A stretch of 8,717 nucleotides of DNA from Pontiellaceae bacterium (lineage in GTDB: Bacteria > Verrucomicrobiota > Kiritimatiellia > Kiritimatiellales > Tichowtungiaceae), in the NCBI GenBank assembly GCA_029934215.1, contig JAOZMR010000108.1, positions 1 to 8,717 on the forward strand. Direction: 5' to 3'. The notes under the pieces are model-generated. The model saw only the letters and a program-made list of their open reading frames with translations. It had not been told where the DNA came from and made no database searches. Numbering within the stretch: position 1 is the first letter of the stretch; every line of letters starts with the position of its first letter. Positions 1 through 6,021 of this stretch are shown here, piece by piece. A program made the translations under genes and the position numbers.

Positions 1-48
1 GAACTCGGCAACGTCCCATCATCCAAAGAACCCACCCCGCCTGCGGCA

Positions 49-64
49 CCCCTCCATGGAGGGG
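49..64. repeat. Perfect 16-bp palindrome
   Basis: CCCCTCCATGGAGGGG is its own reverse complement. It lies three bases before the first TTCCAA-N3-TTGGAA palindrome and behind a GC-rich stretch (about 33-48). It looks like part of a dispersed intergenic repeat rather than a terminator, since no T-run follows on either side. Confidence 0.6.
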
Positions 65-66
65 AT

Positions 67-81
67 TTCCAACGTTTGGAA
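67..81. repeat. TTCCAA-N3-TTGGAA palindrome, copy 1 (exact)
   Basis: This is a perfect 6-3-6 palindrome with spacer cgt. It sits directly before a single AATCGGCAATC-type repeat unit, the same order seen at 664-884. Six further copies occur in the window, at 664, 2899, 3640, 5470, 5501 and 6912. Confidence 0.75.
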
Positions 82-82
82 C

Positions 83-133
83 CCTTCTCTCCCAATCGGC
101 AATCTCCATTCGTCAATGCCTCCTCTCTTCCTT
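83..133 (+). repeat. Lone diverged unit of the AATCGGCAATC tandem repeat
   Basis: The stretch CTCTCCCAATCGGCAATC, then TCCATTCG and a CT-rich tail, matches one unit of the array at 689-884. It lacks one 7-base sub-repeat (GGAAATC or GGCAATC). It directly follows a TTCCAA-N3-TTGGAA palindrome, as the main array does, so the two places share a composite module. Confidence 0.65.
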
Positions 134-137
134 TGTG

Positions 138-163
138 TTCTCTGCGCTCTCTTGTGGCTAAAA
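138..163 (+). repeat. Short dispersed intergenic repeat (TTCTCTGCGCTCT type)
   Basis: The sequence TTCTCTGCGCTCTCTTGTGG followed by CTAAAA is closely matched in inverse orientation at 7251-7282, after the aminotransferase gene. Both copies are non-coding. Stretches of this kind (wording such as CTTTGTGTTC...GTGGCTAAAA) are familiar to me as recurrent intergenic sequence in environmental bacterial genomes; that is memory, not a search. Confidence 0.45.
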
Positions 164-463
164 TTCTTTCGCGCATGAACGGTCTCAAGATCAATTTTCC
201 CAAGGAACGAGGCTGGAAGCGCTCGTCTACGTTTTATGAAAATCAGCTCTCATACAAAACGTCCTTTTTTGAGTTTCGTCTCGCAATATGAATAGAGCCA
301 TTTCGACCTGAAAGCTACAAACACATGGAGATTTACGTCCCATCATTGCCGCTTCCTTTGGGTCGCTTCTTTTTGGGGAATACAAAAAGCACGTTCGGAA
401 TACCTCAGGTCTGCCGTCAATCATTCTGCAAACCATCCCCCTCTTCTCTGACCCCCTCCGAAG

Positions 464-554
464 TTCCTCTAGCGTAGCGGGTGGTGAAAATTCTTCTGCA
501 CCGATTCCACGCACAGATTCTTGTCATTTTTTCACAACCGCTACGCTAGAGGAA
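464..554. repeat. Long inverted repeat (17-bp perfect core arms)
   Basis: The left arm TTCCTCTAGCGTAGCGG (464-480) is perfectly complementary to 538-554. With one bulge and one mismatch the pairing continues through TGAAAA (to 490) against TTTTCA (from about 528), leaving a loop of roughly 37 bases. The arms are too long and the loop too large for a simple terminator, and no T-run follows. A transcript in either direction could form a long hairpin. It may be a small MITE-like element or two inverted copies of one repeat. No coding content is seen in the loop. Confidence 0.7.
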
Positions 555-588
555 GTCAGAGGAACAGCCGAGGGGAGAGGAGATGAAT

Positions 589-623
589 ATCGAACATCGA
601 ACAAGGAATTTCGAATGTCGAAG
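589..623. repeat. TCGAA-rich short direct repeats
   Basis: The stretch contains ATCGAAC twice in a row, then TTTCGAAT and GTCGAAG, giving four TCGAA cores within 35 bases. It resembles low-complexity intergenic sequence that I recall accompanying AATCGGCAATC-type repeats in PVC genomes. It lies between the long inverted repeat and the second TTCCAA-N3-TTGGAA palindrome. Confidence 0.5.
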
Positions 624-663
624 AGTGGGCCATTGACGATTGAAGATTTTTGAAAAGTTGGGC

Positions 664-678
664 TTCCAAGGGTTGGAA
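664..678. repeat. TTCCAA-N3-TTGGAA palindrome, copy 2 (exact)
   Basis: This is a perfect 6-3-6 palindrome with spacer ggg. It is followed after 10 bases by the tandem array at 689-884. Read in the plus frame it gives FQGLE, and the array then gives PSIGN. This closely resembles FQGLE...PPTIGK inside the rsmB-like gene. Confidence 0.75.
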
Positions 679-688
679 CCTTTTCCTT

Positions 689-884
689 CAATCGGCAATC
701 GGAAATCTCCATTCGGCATTGCTTCCCCCTTCTCTCCCAATCGGCAATCGGCAATCAACATTCGGCAATGCTCCCCTCTTTCTCTCCCAATCGGCAATCG
801 GAAATCTCCATTCGGCAATGCTCCCCCTTCTCTCCCAATCGGCAATCGGCAATCAACAATCGGCATTGCTCCCCCCTTTTCCGG
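689..884 (+). repeat. Four-unit tandem repeat, 48-50 bases per unit
   Basis: Units start at 689, 738, 788 and 836. Each opens with CAATCGGCAATCGG, passes through an ATTCGGCA(A/T)TGCT block (AATCGG in unit 4) and ends in a CT-rich run ending TCTCTCC (unit 4 ends differently). Units 1 and 3 carry GGAAATCTCC, while units 2 and 4 carry GGCAATCAAC, so the array is a duplicated dimer with a period of about 98 bases. Inside each unit there is a 7-base sub-period (AATCGGC). The open reading frames across it on both strands are by-products of the repeat. The array ends about 25 bases past the stop of the YdjM-like gene. Confidence 0.85.
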
Positions 885-909
885 TGCTTGTGTCTTTAAC
901 CAAATACGA

Positions 910-1533
910 TCATTCAAAAGGAATCATAAATAGTGCGCCTGCAAGGACACACATGGTTGCAAGGTAGAGAAGAATGTTTAGGCTGGCAGATCCTGTCGAC
1001 AAGGTGAGAGCCGTTCCAAATGACCGTTTTACTCGTACACGAAGCAAGTCAACACTGAAAATCTCATCCAGAAGTAGGTGCGAAAGATATCCGACAAGAA
1101 CACCGGCGCCAATCATCCACGCCAGAACACCTTCGTTTCTGTAGGCTAATGTGATGAGAAGAGAGATCAGAAAACCCATAGGAATCGAATGAAACGCACC
1201 GCGATGGACTGTCTGTTTTTCGAAGATTTTTCTCAGTGGTTTTTTCACAAAATAATATGCTGCGACAAAAACCAATGTGATTGTAGACAACTGGGTGCTT
1301 TCCGGAAGTTGCACGACGATAAGAAACGGCAAACAGGCAGCCATTTGAGAGAAGATTATATCTAATGGTCGACCTGTGTCTGAATCGAGGTCTGGCAACA
1401 TTCCTGCGAACCAGCACCATAGCGAAATCAGAAACGCATCCGACACTTCTGCCTCAAAAAAAAGAAGTGCAACCGGAAATAGAGCAATCCCTGCTATGGA
1501 CGAAAATAGGGTGTGTTGTTTGAACGATGCCAA
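910..1533 (-). CDS. YdjM-family membrane-bound metal-dependent hydrolase
   Basis: This 207-residue polytopic membrane protein fits the YdjM/LexA-regulated membrane hydrolase family (Pfam YdjM type), whose substrate is unknown. Visible family marks are His7 near the N-terminus, GMLPDLDSD (Asp48, Asp50, Asp52) after the second hydrophobic segment, HRGAFHS (His110, His115) and YLSHLLLDE (His152, Asp156). Together these are the usual His/Asp metal ligands. Hydrophobic stretches lie at about 10-27, 33-47, 66-76, 82-96, 118-131, 136-154 and 185-205. The start must be TTG at 1533: in-frame TAG and TAA codons lie just upstream, an AAAGG site is 9 bases away, and no earlier ATG exists. It follows the GH130 gene on the same strand after 134 bases, so co-transcription is possible but not shown. 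The family assignment is fairly firm; the activity is unproven. Confidence 0.75.
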   Translation of the reverse strand: MASFKQHTLFSSIAGIALFPVALLFFEAEVSDAFLISLWCWFAGMLPDLDSDTGRPLDIIFSQMAACLPFLIVVQLPESTQLSTITLVFVAAYYFVKKPLRKIFEKQTVHRGAFHSIPMGFLISLLITLAYRNEGVLAWMIGAGVLVGYLSHLLLDEIFSVDLLRVRVKRSFGTALTLSTGSASLNILLYLATMCVLAGALFMIPFE

Positions 1534-1542
1534 GGGGATCCG

Positions 1543-1547
1543 CCTTT
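1543..1547 (-). promoter_or_regulatory. Shine-Dalgarno site fixing a TTG start
   Basis: AAAGG on the minus strand stands 9 bases before the TTG at 1533-1531. In-frame stops at 1543-1551 (TAG, TAA) rule out an upstream start, and the first internal ATG would remove the first His and the first membrane segment. Confidence 0.5.
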
Positions 1548-1667
1548 ACTAAAAAGAAACGCGAAGACGCAAAGCTTTCGTGTAACCAAAACCCTGCGTT
1601 CTCCACATTTTCGCATCGAATATAAGTTCGAAAGCTTGTTTTCAAATGCAAACACTGCGCTGTTTGT

Positions 1668-2876
1668 TTACATCCCTTTTTCTGCGATTTCTTCGCGGAC
1701 GCTTTCAACGTAGTCACGGTTTTTTGCAATCAATTCTAGGCGCTGCTGTACACAATCGTTGCTGGTGAGCGGGTCGGCCGGCGTGTTGAAAACGTAGTCG
1801 AGCATTTTTTCTATGGTTGTGGTTGCCACGTGCATGCGGGTGTCGCTCGATGCGTAGTAAATGAAGAGACTTCCGTCGTCTTTGGCGATCATGCCGTTCG
1901 AGAAGACGACGTTGGATACGTCGCCGAGGCGTTCGGATCCGAGCGGAGCAATGAGGTGCCCGCCTGGGTTGGCGATCATTTTGGTTGGGTCGTTGAGGTC
2001 GTAGAGCGATGCGTAAAGAACGTAGCGGAGGCCTGCGGCGGTGTTGCGTACGCCGTGGTCGATGTGGAGCCAGCCTTTTTCGGTTTTGATCGGTACGCCG
2101 CCCATCCCGTTTTTCGCTTCTGTGATGGTGTGGTAGATGCGTGGGTCGATCACTTTTTCTTCGCCAATCACTGGGTTTTCCATGGAGTCTGCTAGCGCCC
2201 AGGAAATGCCTCCGCCGGAACCGGTGTCGATGAATCCGTCCTGCGGACGTGTGTAGAGGAGGTATTTTCCGTCTGAAAATTCTGGATGCAAGACGACGTT
2301 TCTCTGTTGAGAGGAGTTGGATTTTAGATCGGGAAGGCGTTCCCATGTTTTGAGGTCTTTTGTGCGTACGATTCCGCAGCTTGCGGTTGCGGCGGATGGG
2401 TCGTGCGGTTTGGAGTCGTCGTGATATTCTGCGCAGAAAAGGCCGTAGATCCAGCCGTCTTCGTGACGGGTTAAGCGCATGTCGTATACGTTGGTTTCGC
2501 CTTGCGAGCCGATGTTGCATGGTTCGTCCCAAAAGCGGAATCCGTCGATTCCGTTGTTGCTTTCGCAGACGCCGAAGAATGATTTGCGGTCGTTTCCTTC
2601 GATCCGACAAACGAGAACGTGTTTGCCTTCCCATTCTAGTGCGCCGGAATTGAGTACTGCGTTGATACCCATTCGTTCGATCAGGTGCGGGTTGGTTTCG
2701 AAGTTTAGATCGTAGCGCCATTCTGTTGGGATGTGGTTGCGAGTGACGACGGGGTTTGTGTAGCGTTCGTAGAGTCCGTTGTCCCAGCAGGTGGAAACGC
2801 TATTTTTTTGGGTTGTGAGTTTTTTGAGGCTTTCGTTCAGCTTCACCATGCGTGTATCAAATTCGTTTGTGTTCAT
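1668..2876 (-). CDS. GH130 phosphorylase, 4-O-beta-D-mannosyl-D-glucose phosphorylase type
   Basis: This 402-residue protein belongs to glycoside hydrolase family 130, subfamily 1. That subfamily uses phosphate to split beta-1,4-mannosyl-glucose into alpha-mannose 1-phosphate and glucose in the cytoplasm. Marks include WRYDLNFETNP (53-63), NVYDMRLTRHEDGWIYG with Asp132 as the likely general acid, QQRNVVLHPEF, LYTRPQDGFIDTGSGGG, HGVRNTAAGLRYVLY, GDVSNVVFSNG and YYASSDTRMHVATTTIE. The last motifs are very close to what I remember of the Bacteroides fragilis enzyme (about 390 residues). No signal peptide is seen. AAAGGA lies 8-9 bases before the ATG. It follows dapL by 44 bases and is probably in its operon. 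The gap contains an exact TTCCAA-N3-TTGGAA palindrome. No mannanase, cellobiose 2-epimerase or transporter is in view, so the sugar source is unknown. Family is certain; exact substrate is likely. Confidence 0.93.
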   Translation of the reverse strand: MNTNEFDTRMVKLNESLKKLTTQKNSVSTCWDNGLYERYTNPVVTRNHIPTEWRYDLNFETNPHLIERMGINAVLNSGALEWEGKHVLVCRIEGNDRKSFFGVCESNNGIDGFRFWDEPCNIGSQGETNVYDMRLTRHEDGWIYGLFCAEYHDDSKPHDPSAATASCGIVRTKDLKTWERLPDLKSNSSQQRNVVLHPEFSDGKYLLYTRPQDGFIDTGSGGGISWALADSMENPVIGEEKVIDPRIYHTITEAKNGMGGVPIKTEKGWLHIDHGVRNTAAGLRYVLYASLYDLNDPTKMIANPGGHLIAPLGSERLGDVSNVVFSNGMIAKDDGSLFIYYASSDTRMHVATTTIEKMLDYVFNTPADPLTSNDCVQQRLELIAKNRDYVESVREEIAEKGM

Positions 2877-2898
2877 TTTGTCTATCCTTTGGTAAATT

Positions 2899-2913
2899 TT
2901 CCAAGCATTGGAA
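2899..2913. repeat. TTCCAA-N3-TTGGAA palindrome between dapL and the GH130 gene (exact)
   Basis: This perfect 6-3-6 palindrome with spacer gca (plus strand) starts within 8 bases after the dapL stop and ends 22 bases before the GH130 start codon. On the mRNA it could form a 6-bp hairpin followed by AAATTT, too weak for a confident terminator. It may be a repeat insertion, an operator or an mRNA-processing site; nothing in the sequence decides this. Confidence 0.7.
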
Positions 2914-2920
2914 TGGTTTG

Positions 2921-4144
2921 TTAAAATTTAAGGTTTGCTTTTGCGAGTCGTGTTGCTAGTTCGCCGAGTACCCGTTCATCATCGGCATCGCTTGCCGATT
3001 CAAATACGGCGCCGAAGCGGACGAAGGGGCCGGTGTTGTCCCACGGCACGGTTGATATGCCGAAGTTTTCGATTAGATATAGCGACGCTTCTTCTGCGTT
3101 TGCAAATGTGATGTCGCCCGCGCCTTTGGGTGCTTTGACGTATAGGTAAAAGGTTCCGCCCGGCATTTTTGCGTCGAAACCGGCCGTTTTCAGGATGTCT
3201 ACCATGCGTAGCAAGCGTGTTTTGTAGTGGTCGCGAATTCCTTCGGCGAGGCTTGCGTTGGCGATTCCTGCGCACGCGGCGTGTTGAATGGCTTTGAATT
3301 GGCCGCTGTCGCAGTTGTCTTTGATGTTTGCGAGTGCGTCGACGGCCCAGGATGCGCCGCAGAAGAAGGCGATGCGCCAGCCGGTCATGTTGTATGCTTT
3401 GCTCATCGAGTGCAGTTCGAGTGCGCATTCTTTGGCGCCGGGGCGCTGAAGGATCGATTTGCGGTTTTCGCCATAAACTAGCGTGGCGTACGGCGCGTCT
3501 TGTATAATTAGGATGTTGTGCTTTTGAGCAAAGGCGATTAGTTCGTCGTAGAATGCATCTGTTGCGACTGCCCCGGTTGGGTTGTTTGGGTAGTTGATGT
3601 AAAATAGTTTACATCGATCCGCGAGGACCGGATCAATTTTTCCAAGGTCTGGAAGAAATGCGTTTTCTTCGAGGAGCGGGATATCGACCACTTCGCCGCC
3701 GAGGTATTGAGTGTGCGTCGCCATGACGGGGTAGCCGGGGACGGTTTGGAAAATCACATCGCCTGGATTCACGAAAGCGAGCGGAAGCATCGCGAGCGAT
3801 GGTTTTGTTCCGATGCTGTGGTTGATCTCTGTGGATGGATCGAGTTCTACGTCGAAGAAGCTTTTCATGTAATCGGCGGCGGCGGTTTTGAATTCTGGGA
3901 TGCCGTTATCGGAGTAACCGCGGTTTTCCGGTTTATCGACCTCCGCTTTTAATGCCTCGCGAATGGGGGCTGGAGCCATTTGGTCGGGTTCACCCACACC
4001 GAAATCAATGATTTCGAGCTCTGGATGCAACTCGCGGGCTTTCGCTTTCGCGCGTTTGATCTTTTCAAATTTATAAATCGCGGTCGATTTTCCGAACTGC
4101 TCACCGCCGATGCGGTCCGCAAAAAGTTTTTCTGCATTCATCAT
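2921..4144 (-). CDS. dapL: LL-diaminopimelate aminotransferase
   Basis: DapL is a cytoplasmic PLP enzyme that turns tetrahydrodipicolinate plus glutamate into LL-diaminopimelate in one step, for lysine and peptidoglycan synthesis. The 407-residue sequence shows the class I/II aminotransferase fold: IDFGVGEPDQMAP (45-57), RGYSDNGIPEF, SIGTKPSLAMLP, NYPNNPTGA (Asn188), QDAPYATLVYG (Asp216, Tyr219), HSMSKAYNMTGWR with the PLP lysine at Lys249 and Arg257, and GPFVRFG with the carboxylate-binding Arg376. Length and motifs fit the DapL family, which is typical of chlamydiae, relatives of Verrucomicrobia, Leptospira, cyanobacteria and others. Start: two ATGs lie in tandem (4144 and 4141); AGGAGAG sits 9 bases before the first. 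It lies 20 bases behind a small unknown gene and 44 bases ahead of the GH130 gene, all same strand. A near-match to the TTCCAA palindrome lies inside at 3640-3654. Confidence 0.94.
   Translation of the reverse strand: MMNAEKLFADRIGGEQFGKSTAIYKFEKIKRAKAKARELHPELEIIDFGVGEPDQMAPAPIREALKAEVDKPENRGYSDNGIPEFKTAAADYMKSFFDVELDPSTEINHSIGTKPSLAMLPLAFVNPGDVIFQTVPGYPVMATHTQYLGGEVVDIPLLEENAFLPDLGKIDPVLADRCKLFYINYPNNPTGAVATDAFYDELIAFAQKHNILIIQDAPYATLVYGENRKSILQRPGAKECALELHSMSKAYNMTGWRIAFFCGASWAVDALANIKDNCDSGQFKAIQHAACAGIANASLAEGIRDHYKTRLLRMVDILKTAGFDAKMPGGTFYLYVKAPKGAGDITFANAEEASLYLIENFGISTVPWDNTGPFVRFGAVFESASDADDERVLGELATRLAKANLKF
3640..3654. repeat. TTCCAA-N3-TTGGAA palindrome inside dapL (one mismatch)
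   Basis: TTCCAA-ggt-CTGGAA on the plus strand encodes part of LPDLGK in DapL. That peptide fits the family without an obvious insertion, so this copy may be chance or codon-driven. Confidence 0.4.
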
Positions 4145-4164
4145 AACAATATTCTCTCCTGTTT

Positions 4165-4533
4165 CTAAAAATTTTCCTTCAGTTTTCCTTCGCGTGTTAG
4201 AGGCGATCTTCGAGGGATCAAACGATCGAGCGCCTTCTCAAATGCCTCCAGCGAAAATTTTGTTAGCGGAATACTCACATCCGAGTTTTCGTACACATCG
4301 TTCTCAGCCGATACATTTTCTCTAAAAAATCCAATCACCATCTTTTCATCGCACAGATCGACGGAAAGGAACAGAACATCGACGATCTTTTCGGTCGGCC
4401 CCTTAAACTCCTTCGAAAAGACATACTGGATGTTGCGTGCATACTCGCCGTGGATCGTGAATTCGTCGTCGCTGTTCAAATGGCGATACCCGCGTTTCGC
4501 GAGAATTTTTGTCATACTGTTCTTAAAAAGCAT
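4165..4533 (-). CDS. Unknown 122-residue protein, first gene of the dapL operon
   Basis: I do not recognise this protein. It is soluble and strongly charged, with no signal peptide, no membrane segment and only one cysteine. It begins with a short helix-like stretch and KRGYRHLNSDDEF, followed by alternating hydrophobic and charged segments (IVDVLFLSVDL, KMVIGFF) that suggest beta strands, then a helix-like SLEAFEKALDRLI and a basic tail. This outline faintly recalls small DUF4304-like proteins, but I would not assign it. It is probably real: GGGAGG lies 9 bases before the ATG, a possible promoter lies upstream, and its stop is only 20 bases before the dapL start. The nearby ATG within GGAGGAATG is in another frame. 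Confidence 0.7.
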   Translation of the reverse strand: MLFKNSMTKILAKRGYRHLNSDDEFTIHGEYARNIQYVFSKEFKGPTEKIVDVLFLSVDLCDEKMVIGFFRENVSAENDVYENSDVSIPLTKFSLEAFEKALDRLIPRRSPLTREGKLKENF

Positions 4534-4542
4534 CCGTTCATT

Positions 4543-4548
4543 CCTCCC
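4543..4548 (-). promoter_or_regulatory. Strong Shine-Dalgarno of the unknown small gene
   Basis: GGGAGG on the minus strand is 9 bases before the ATG at 4533. It is the best ribosome binding site in the window and supports the small gene as translated. Confidence 0.6.
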
Positions 4549-4566
4549 TACAATTAAAAAAGAAAA

Positions 4567-4593
4567 GGTATAAAAAATCTAAAAGCGTTGCAA
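4567..4593 (-). promoter_or_regulatory. Possible sigma-70-like promoter for the small gene-dapL-GH130 operon
   Basis: On the minus strand TTGCAA (4593-4588) and TATACC (4572-4567) are separated by 15 bases, shorter than the usual 17, in an AT-rich stretch just upstream of the ribosome binding site. The position fits a leader of about 25 bases. Promoter rules for this phylum are not known to me, so this is tentative. Confidence 0.3.
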
Positions 4594-4639
4594 TTGCGGA
4601 ATCGGAGAAAGCACAAAACCGTCTCGACTCCCGCGCTCC

Positions 4640-5872
4640 CTAATCTTTAAGCAGGCGAACAATAAACATGCCATCACCCGGTCCGTCCCACGGCCAGATC
4701 TGGAGCGATCCATCGGACGGCTCTCCGGTTAGCGGGTGGTCAAATGGATCGAGCGTGAAATTGGCATGCTCCGCAAGGAACCCATCGAGCACCTCGGTGG
4801 TTTCCTCGCGGGAGAACGTGCATACCGCATAAACCAGTACGCCGCCAGATTTCACGCATTGGGCTGCGTTGTGTAGCATCCGAAGCTGTAGATTTCGTTT
4901 TTGCGCTGGATCCCGAGGATCGCTGCGCCAACGCGCATCCGGATTGCGGCTCCATGTACCCCATCCTGAACAAGGCGCATCAACGAGCACTCCGTCGAAT
5001 TCTTTGGCGAAAGGCGTATCCTTCGCTAGATCGTGCTCTTGCATGCGAATAGAGCGAACCCCATCTGTGCGGGCGCGTTTCTTGCAATTGGCTAAAGCCT
5101 CTGGGCGCACATCCGTGGCAAGAACCTTTCCCTCGCGGCCTACGGCATCGGCGAGCTGAAGAGCCTTGCCGCCGGCACCTGCGCAGGCATCCCACCAGTC
5201 GGAGCCTACTTTGGGCGCGGCGACAACGCCGACAGCCTGGGATGCGATGTCCTGCACCTCAAATTGACCGCTACTCCCCAGCGGGCCCAACGAACGTCCG
5301 GCAGGTATAGAGACCGCGCCGGGAATTTTCGGATGCACTTCAAACGGGATTTCAGCATCGGTTAAAGCTTTTTTGAAGGCATCGTTGCGCAAACGCAACC
5401 AGGTTGGAGGACGCGTCTGAAGGGTCTCATAAAACACGTCCTCGCATCCGTCGGGAATAACCATTTTTTTTCCAATGGTTGGAGGAATCAGATCTGTTTT
5501 TTCCAATCCCTGGAAACGATCGGTTAACGCGGCAATTTTCTCGTCGAGGGTTTTCCCGCCGAGCGGTTCCCAGTCGTTTTTAGCGGCAACGAGCGCGGGA
5601 TGAATCTCGGACTGGTCGAGGTGCGCCGAAAAAGCAATCGTGTTGAACATGCCCAGCTCCAGCGGCTGCGTCCAGCCGAGCCAACGGAAGGTCGAGAAGA
5701 AGCTGGCTGCGAGAAACCTCCGGTCTCGTGAGCCGAATTCTCGGTGGTCCTTAAAGAAGCGAGCGAGGACACGATCGGCGGGGTGTCCCTTCTCAATAAC
5801 ATACGGGATCAGCTTCTCAATCATCGCGGTGACGAGCTGACGTTGACGGGTTACTATTTTTTCTGAGAGCAT
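4640..5872 (-). CDS. RsmB/RsmF/NOP2-family RNA cytosine-C5 methyltransferase
   Basis: This 410-residue cytoplasmic enzyme uses S-adenosylmethionine to methylate cytosine C5 in RNA, most likely 16S rRNA. Residues 1-100 form a helical NusB-like N-terminal part (VLARFFKDHREFGSRDRRFLAASFF). The catalytic domain shows motif I DACAGAGGKALQLA (228-241), motif II LATDVRP (251-257), motif IV VDAPCSGWGTWSRNPD with Cys301, and motif VI YAVCTFSREE with the likely nucleophile Cys351. Residues 118-137 (RFQGLEKTD...PPTIGKK) look like an in-frame repeat insertion, since the DNA holds two TTCCAA-N3-TTGGAA-like palindromes and matches intergenic repeats. ATAGGAAT lies about 10 bases before the ATG. The gene is divergent from the aminotransferase gene and about 106 bases upstream of the small unknown gene. 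RsmB against RsmF cannot be settled here. Confidence 0.9.
   Translation of the reverse strand: MLSEKIVTRQRQLVTAMIEKLIPYVIEKGHPADRVLARFFKDHREFGSRDRRFLAASFFSTFRWLGWTQPLELGMFNTIAFSAHLDQSEIHPALVAAKNDWEPLGGKTLDEKIAALTDRFQGLEKTDLIPPTIGKKMVIPDGCEDVFYETLQTRPPTWLRLRNDAFKKALTDAEIPFEVHPKIPGAVSIPAGRSLGPLGSSGQFEVQDIASQAVGVVAAPKVGSDWWDACAGAGGKALQLADAVGREGKVLATDVRPEALANCKKRARTDGVRSIRMQEHDLAKDTPFAKEFDGVLVDAPCSGWGTWSRNPDARWRSDPRDPAQKRNLQLRMLHNAAQCVKSGGVLVYAVCTFSREETTEVLDGFLAEHANFTLDPFDHPLTGEPSDGSLQIWPWDGPGDGMFIVRLLKD
5470..5515. repeat. Paired TTCCAA-N3-TTGGAA-like palindromes inside the rsmB-like gene
   Basis: Two near-perfect palindromes lie 31 bases apart: TTCCAA-tgg-TTGGAG at 5470-5484 and TTCCAA-tcc-CTGGAA at 5501-5515. 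They encode PPTIGK and FQGLE in the protein. The first arm in coding direction (TTCCAGGGATTGGAA) matches the intergenic copy at 664-678 at 13 of 15 bases. The frame is kept open. Confidence 0.65.
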
Positions 5873-6021
5873 TTTTTTGGATTCCTATGAAGTTTTTCGT
5901 TTTTTCGTTTTCAAAAGCGGGCATAATCCTACCTCTTCTCACGGAGAGTGAAAGAATTGAATTGAGGAATACCGAGAAAAGAACGTTGACCTGTTGTAAA
6001 TAATAGAACGGAGAACAAGCC
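5873..6021. promoter_or_regulatory. Divergent intergenic region, rsmB-like / aminotransferase
   Basis: This 149-base gap must contain the promoters of two divergent genes. On the plus side TTGACC (5986-5991) and GTAAATAATAG (about 5996-6006) are promoter-like but not correctly spaced as one -35/-10 pair. GGAG at 6010-6013 is the ribosome binding site for the ATG at 6022 (8-base spacer). On the minus side ATAGGAAT (5888-5881) is the ribosome binding site of the rsmB-like gene. No operator is evident. Confidence 0.4.

Larger units (their letters stand above)
1..909. other. Gene-free, repeat-rich intergenic region
   Basis: I find no credible gene here. The open frames either read through tandem repeats, giving low-complexity peptides such as IGNRKSPFG, or lack a recognisable domain and a convincing ribosome binding site. 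The region holds several separate repeat elements, listed individually: a perfect palindrome at 49-64, two TTCCAA-N3-TTGGAA palindromes, AATCGGCAATC repeat units at 83-133 and 689-884, a long inverted repeat at 464-554, and a TCGAA-rich stretch at 589-623. The parts between about 170 and 460 show nothing I can name. The left edge may cut an upstream gene's flank. Confidence 0.7.

Noticed and set aside
227..514. 95-residue open frame on the minus strand
   Set aside because: No recognisable domain, no good ribosome binding site, and it runs into the arm of the long inverted repeat; composition looks like spacer DNA.
689..884. CRISPR array
   Set aside because: Units are contiguous 48-50-base tandem copies without unique spacers, and no cas genes are present.
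546..967. Several overlapping open frames of 76-123 residues on both strands
   Set aside because: They are translations of the AATCGGCAATC tandem repeat and give periodic low-complexity peptides.
1571..1637. Inverted repeat AAGCTTTCG / CGAAAGCTT in the spacer after the GH130 gene
   Set aside because: Each arm contains the self-palindrome AAGCTT and they are 48 bases apart; likely chance, and no terminator features accompany it.
1714..2721. 335-residue arginine-rich open frame
   Set aside because: It is a shifted-frame shadow of the GH130 gene, whose frame carries all family motifs.
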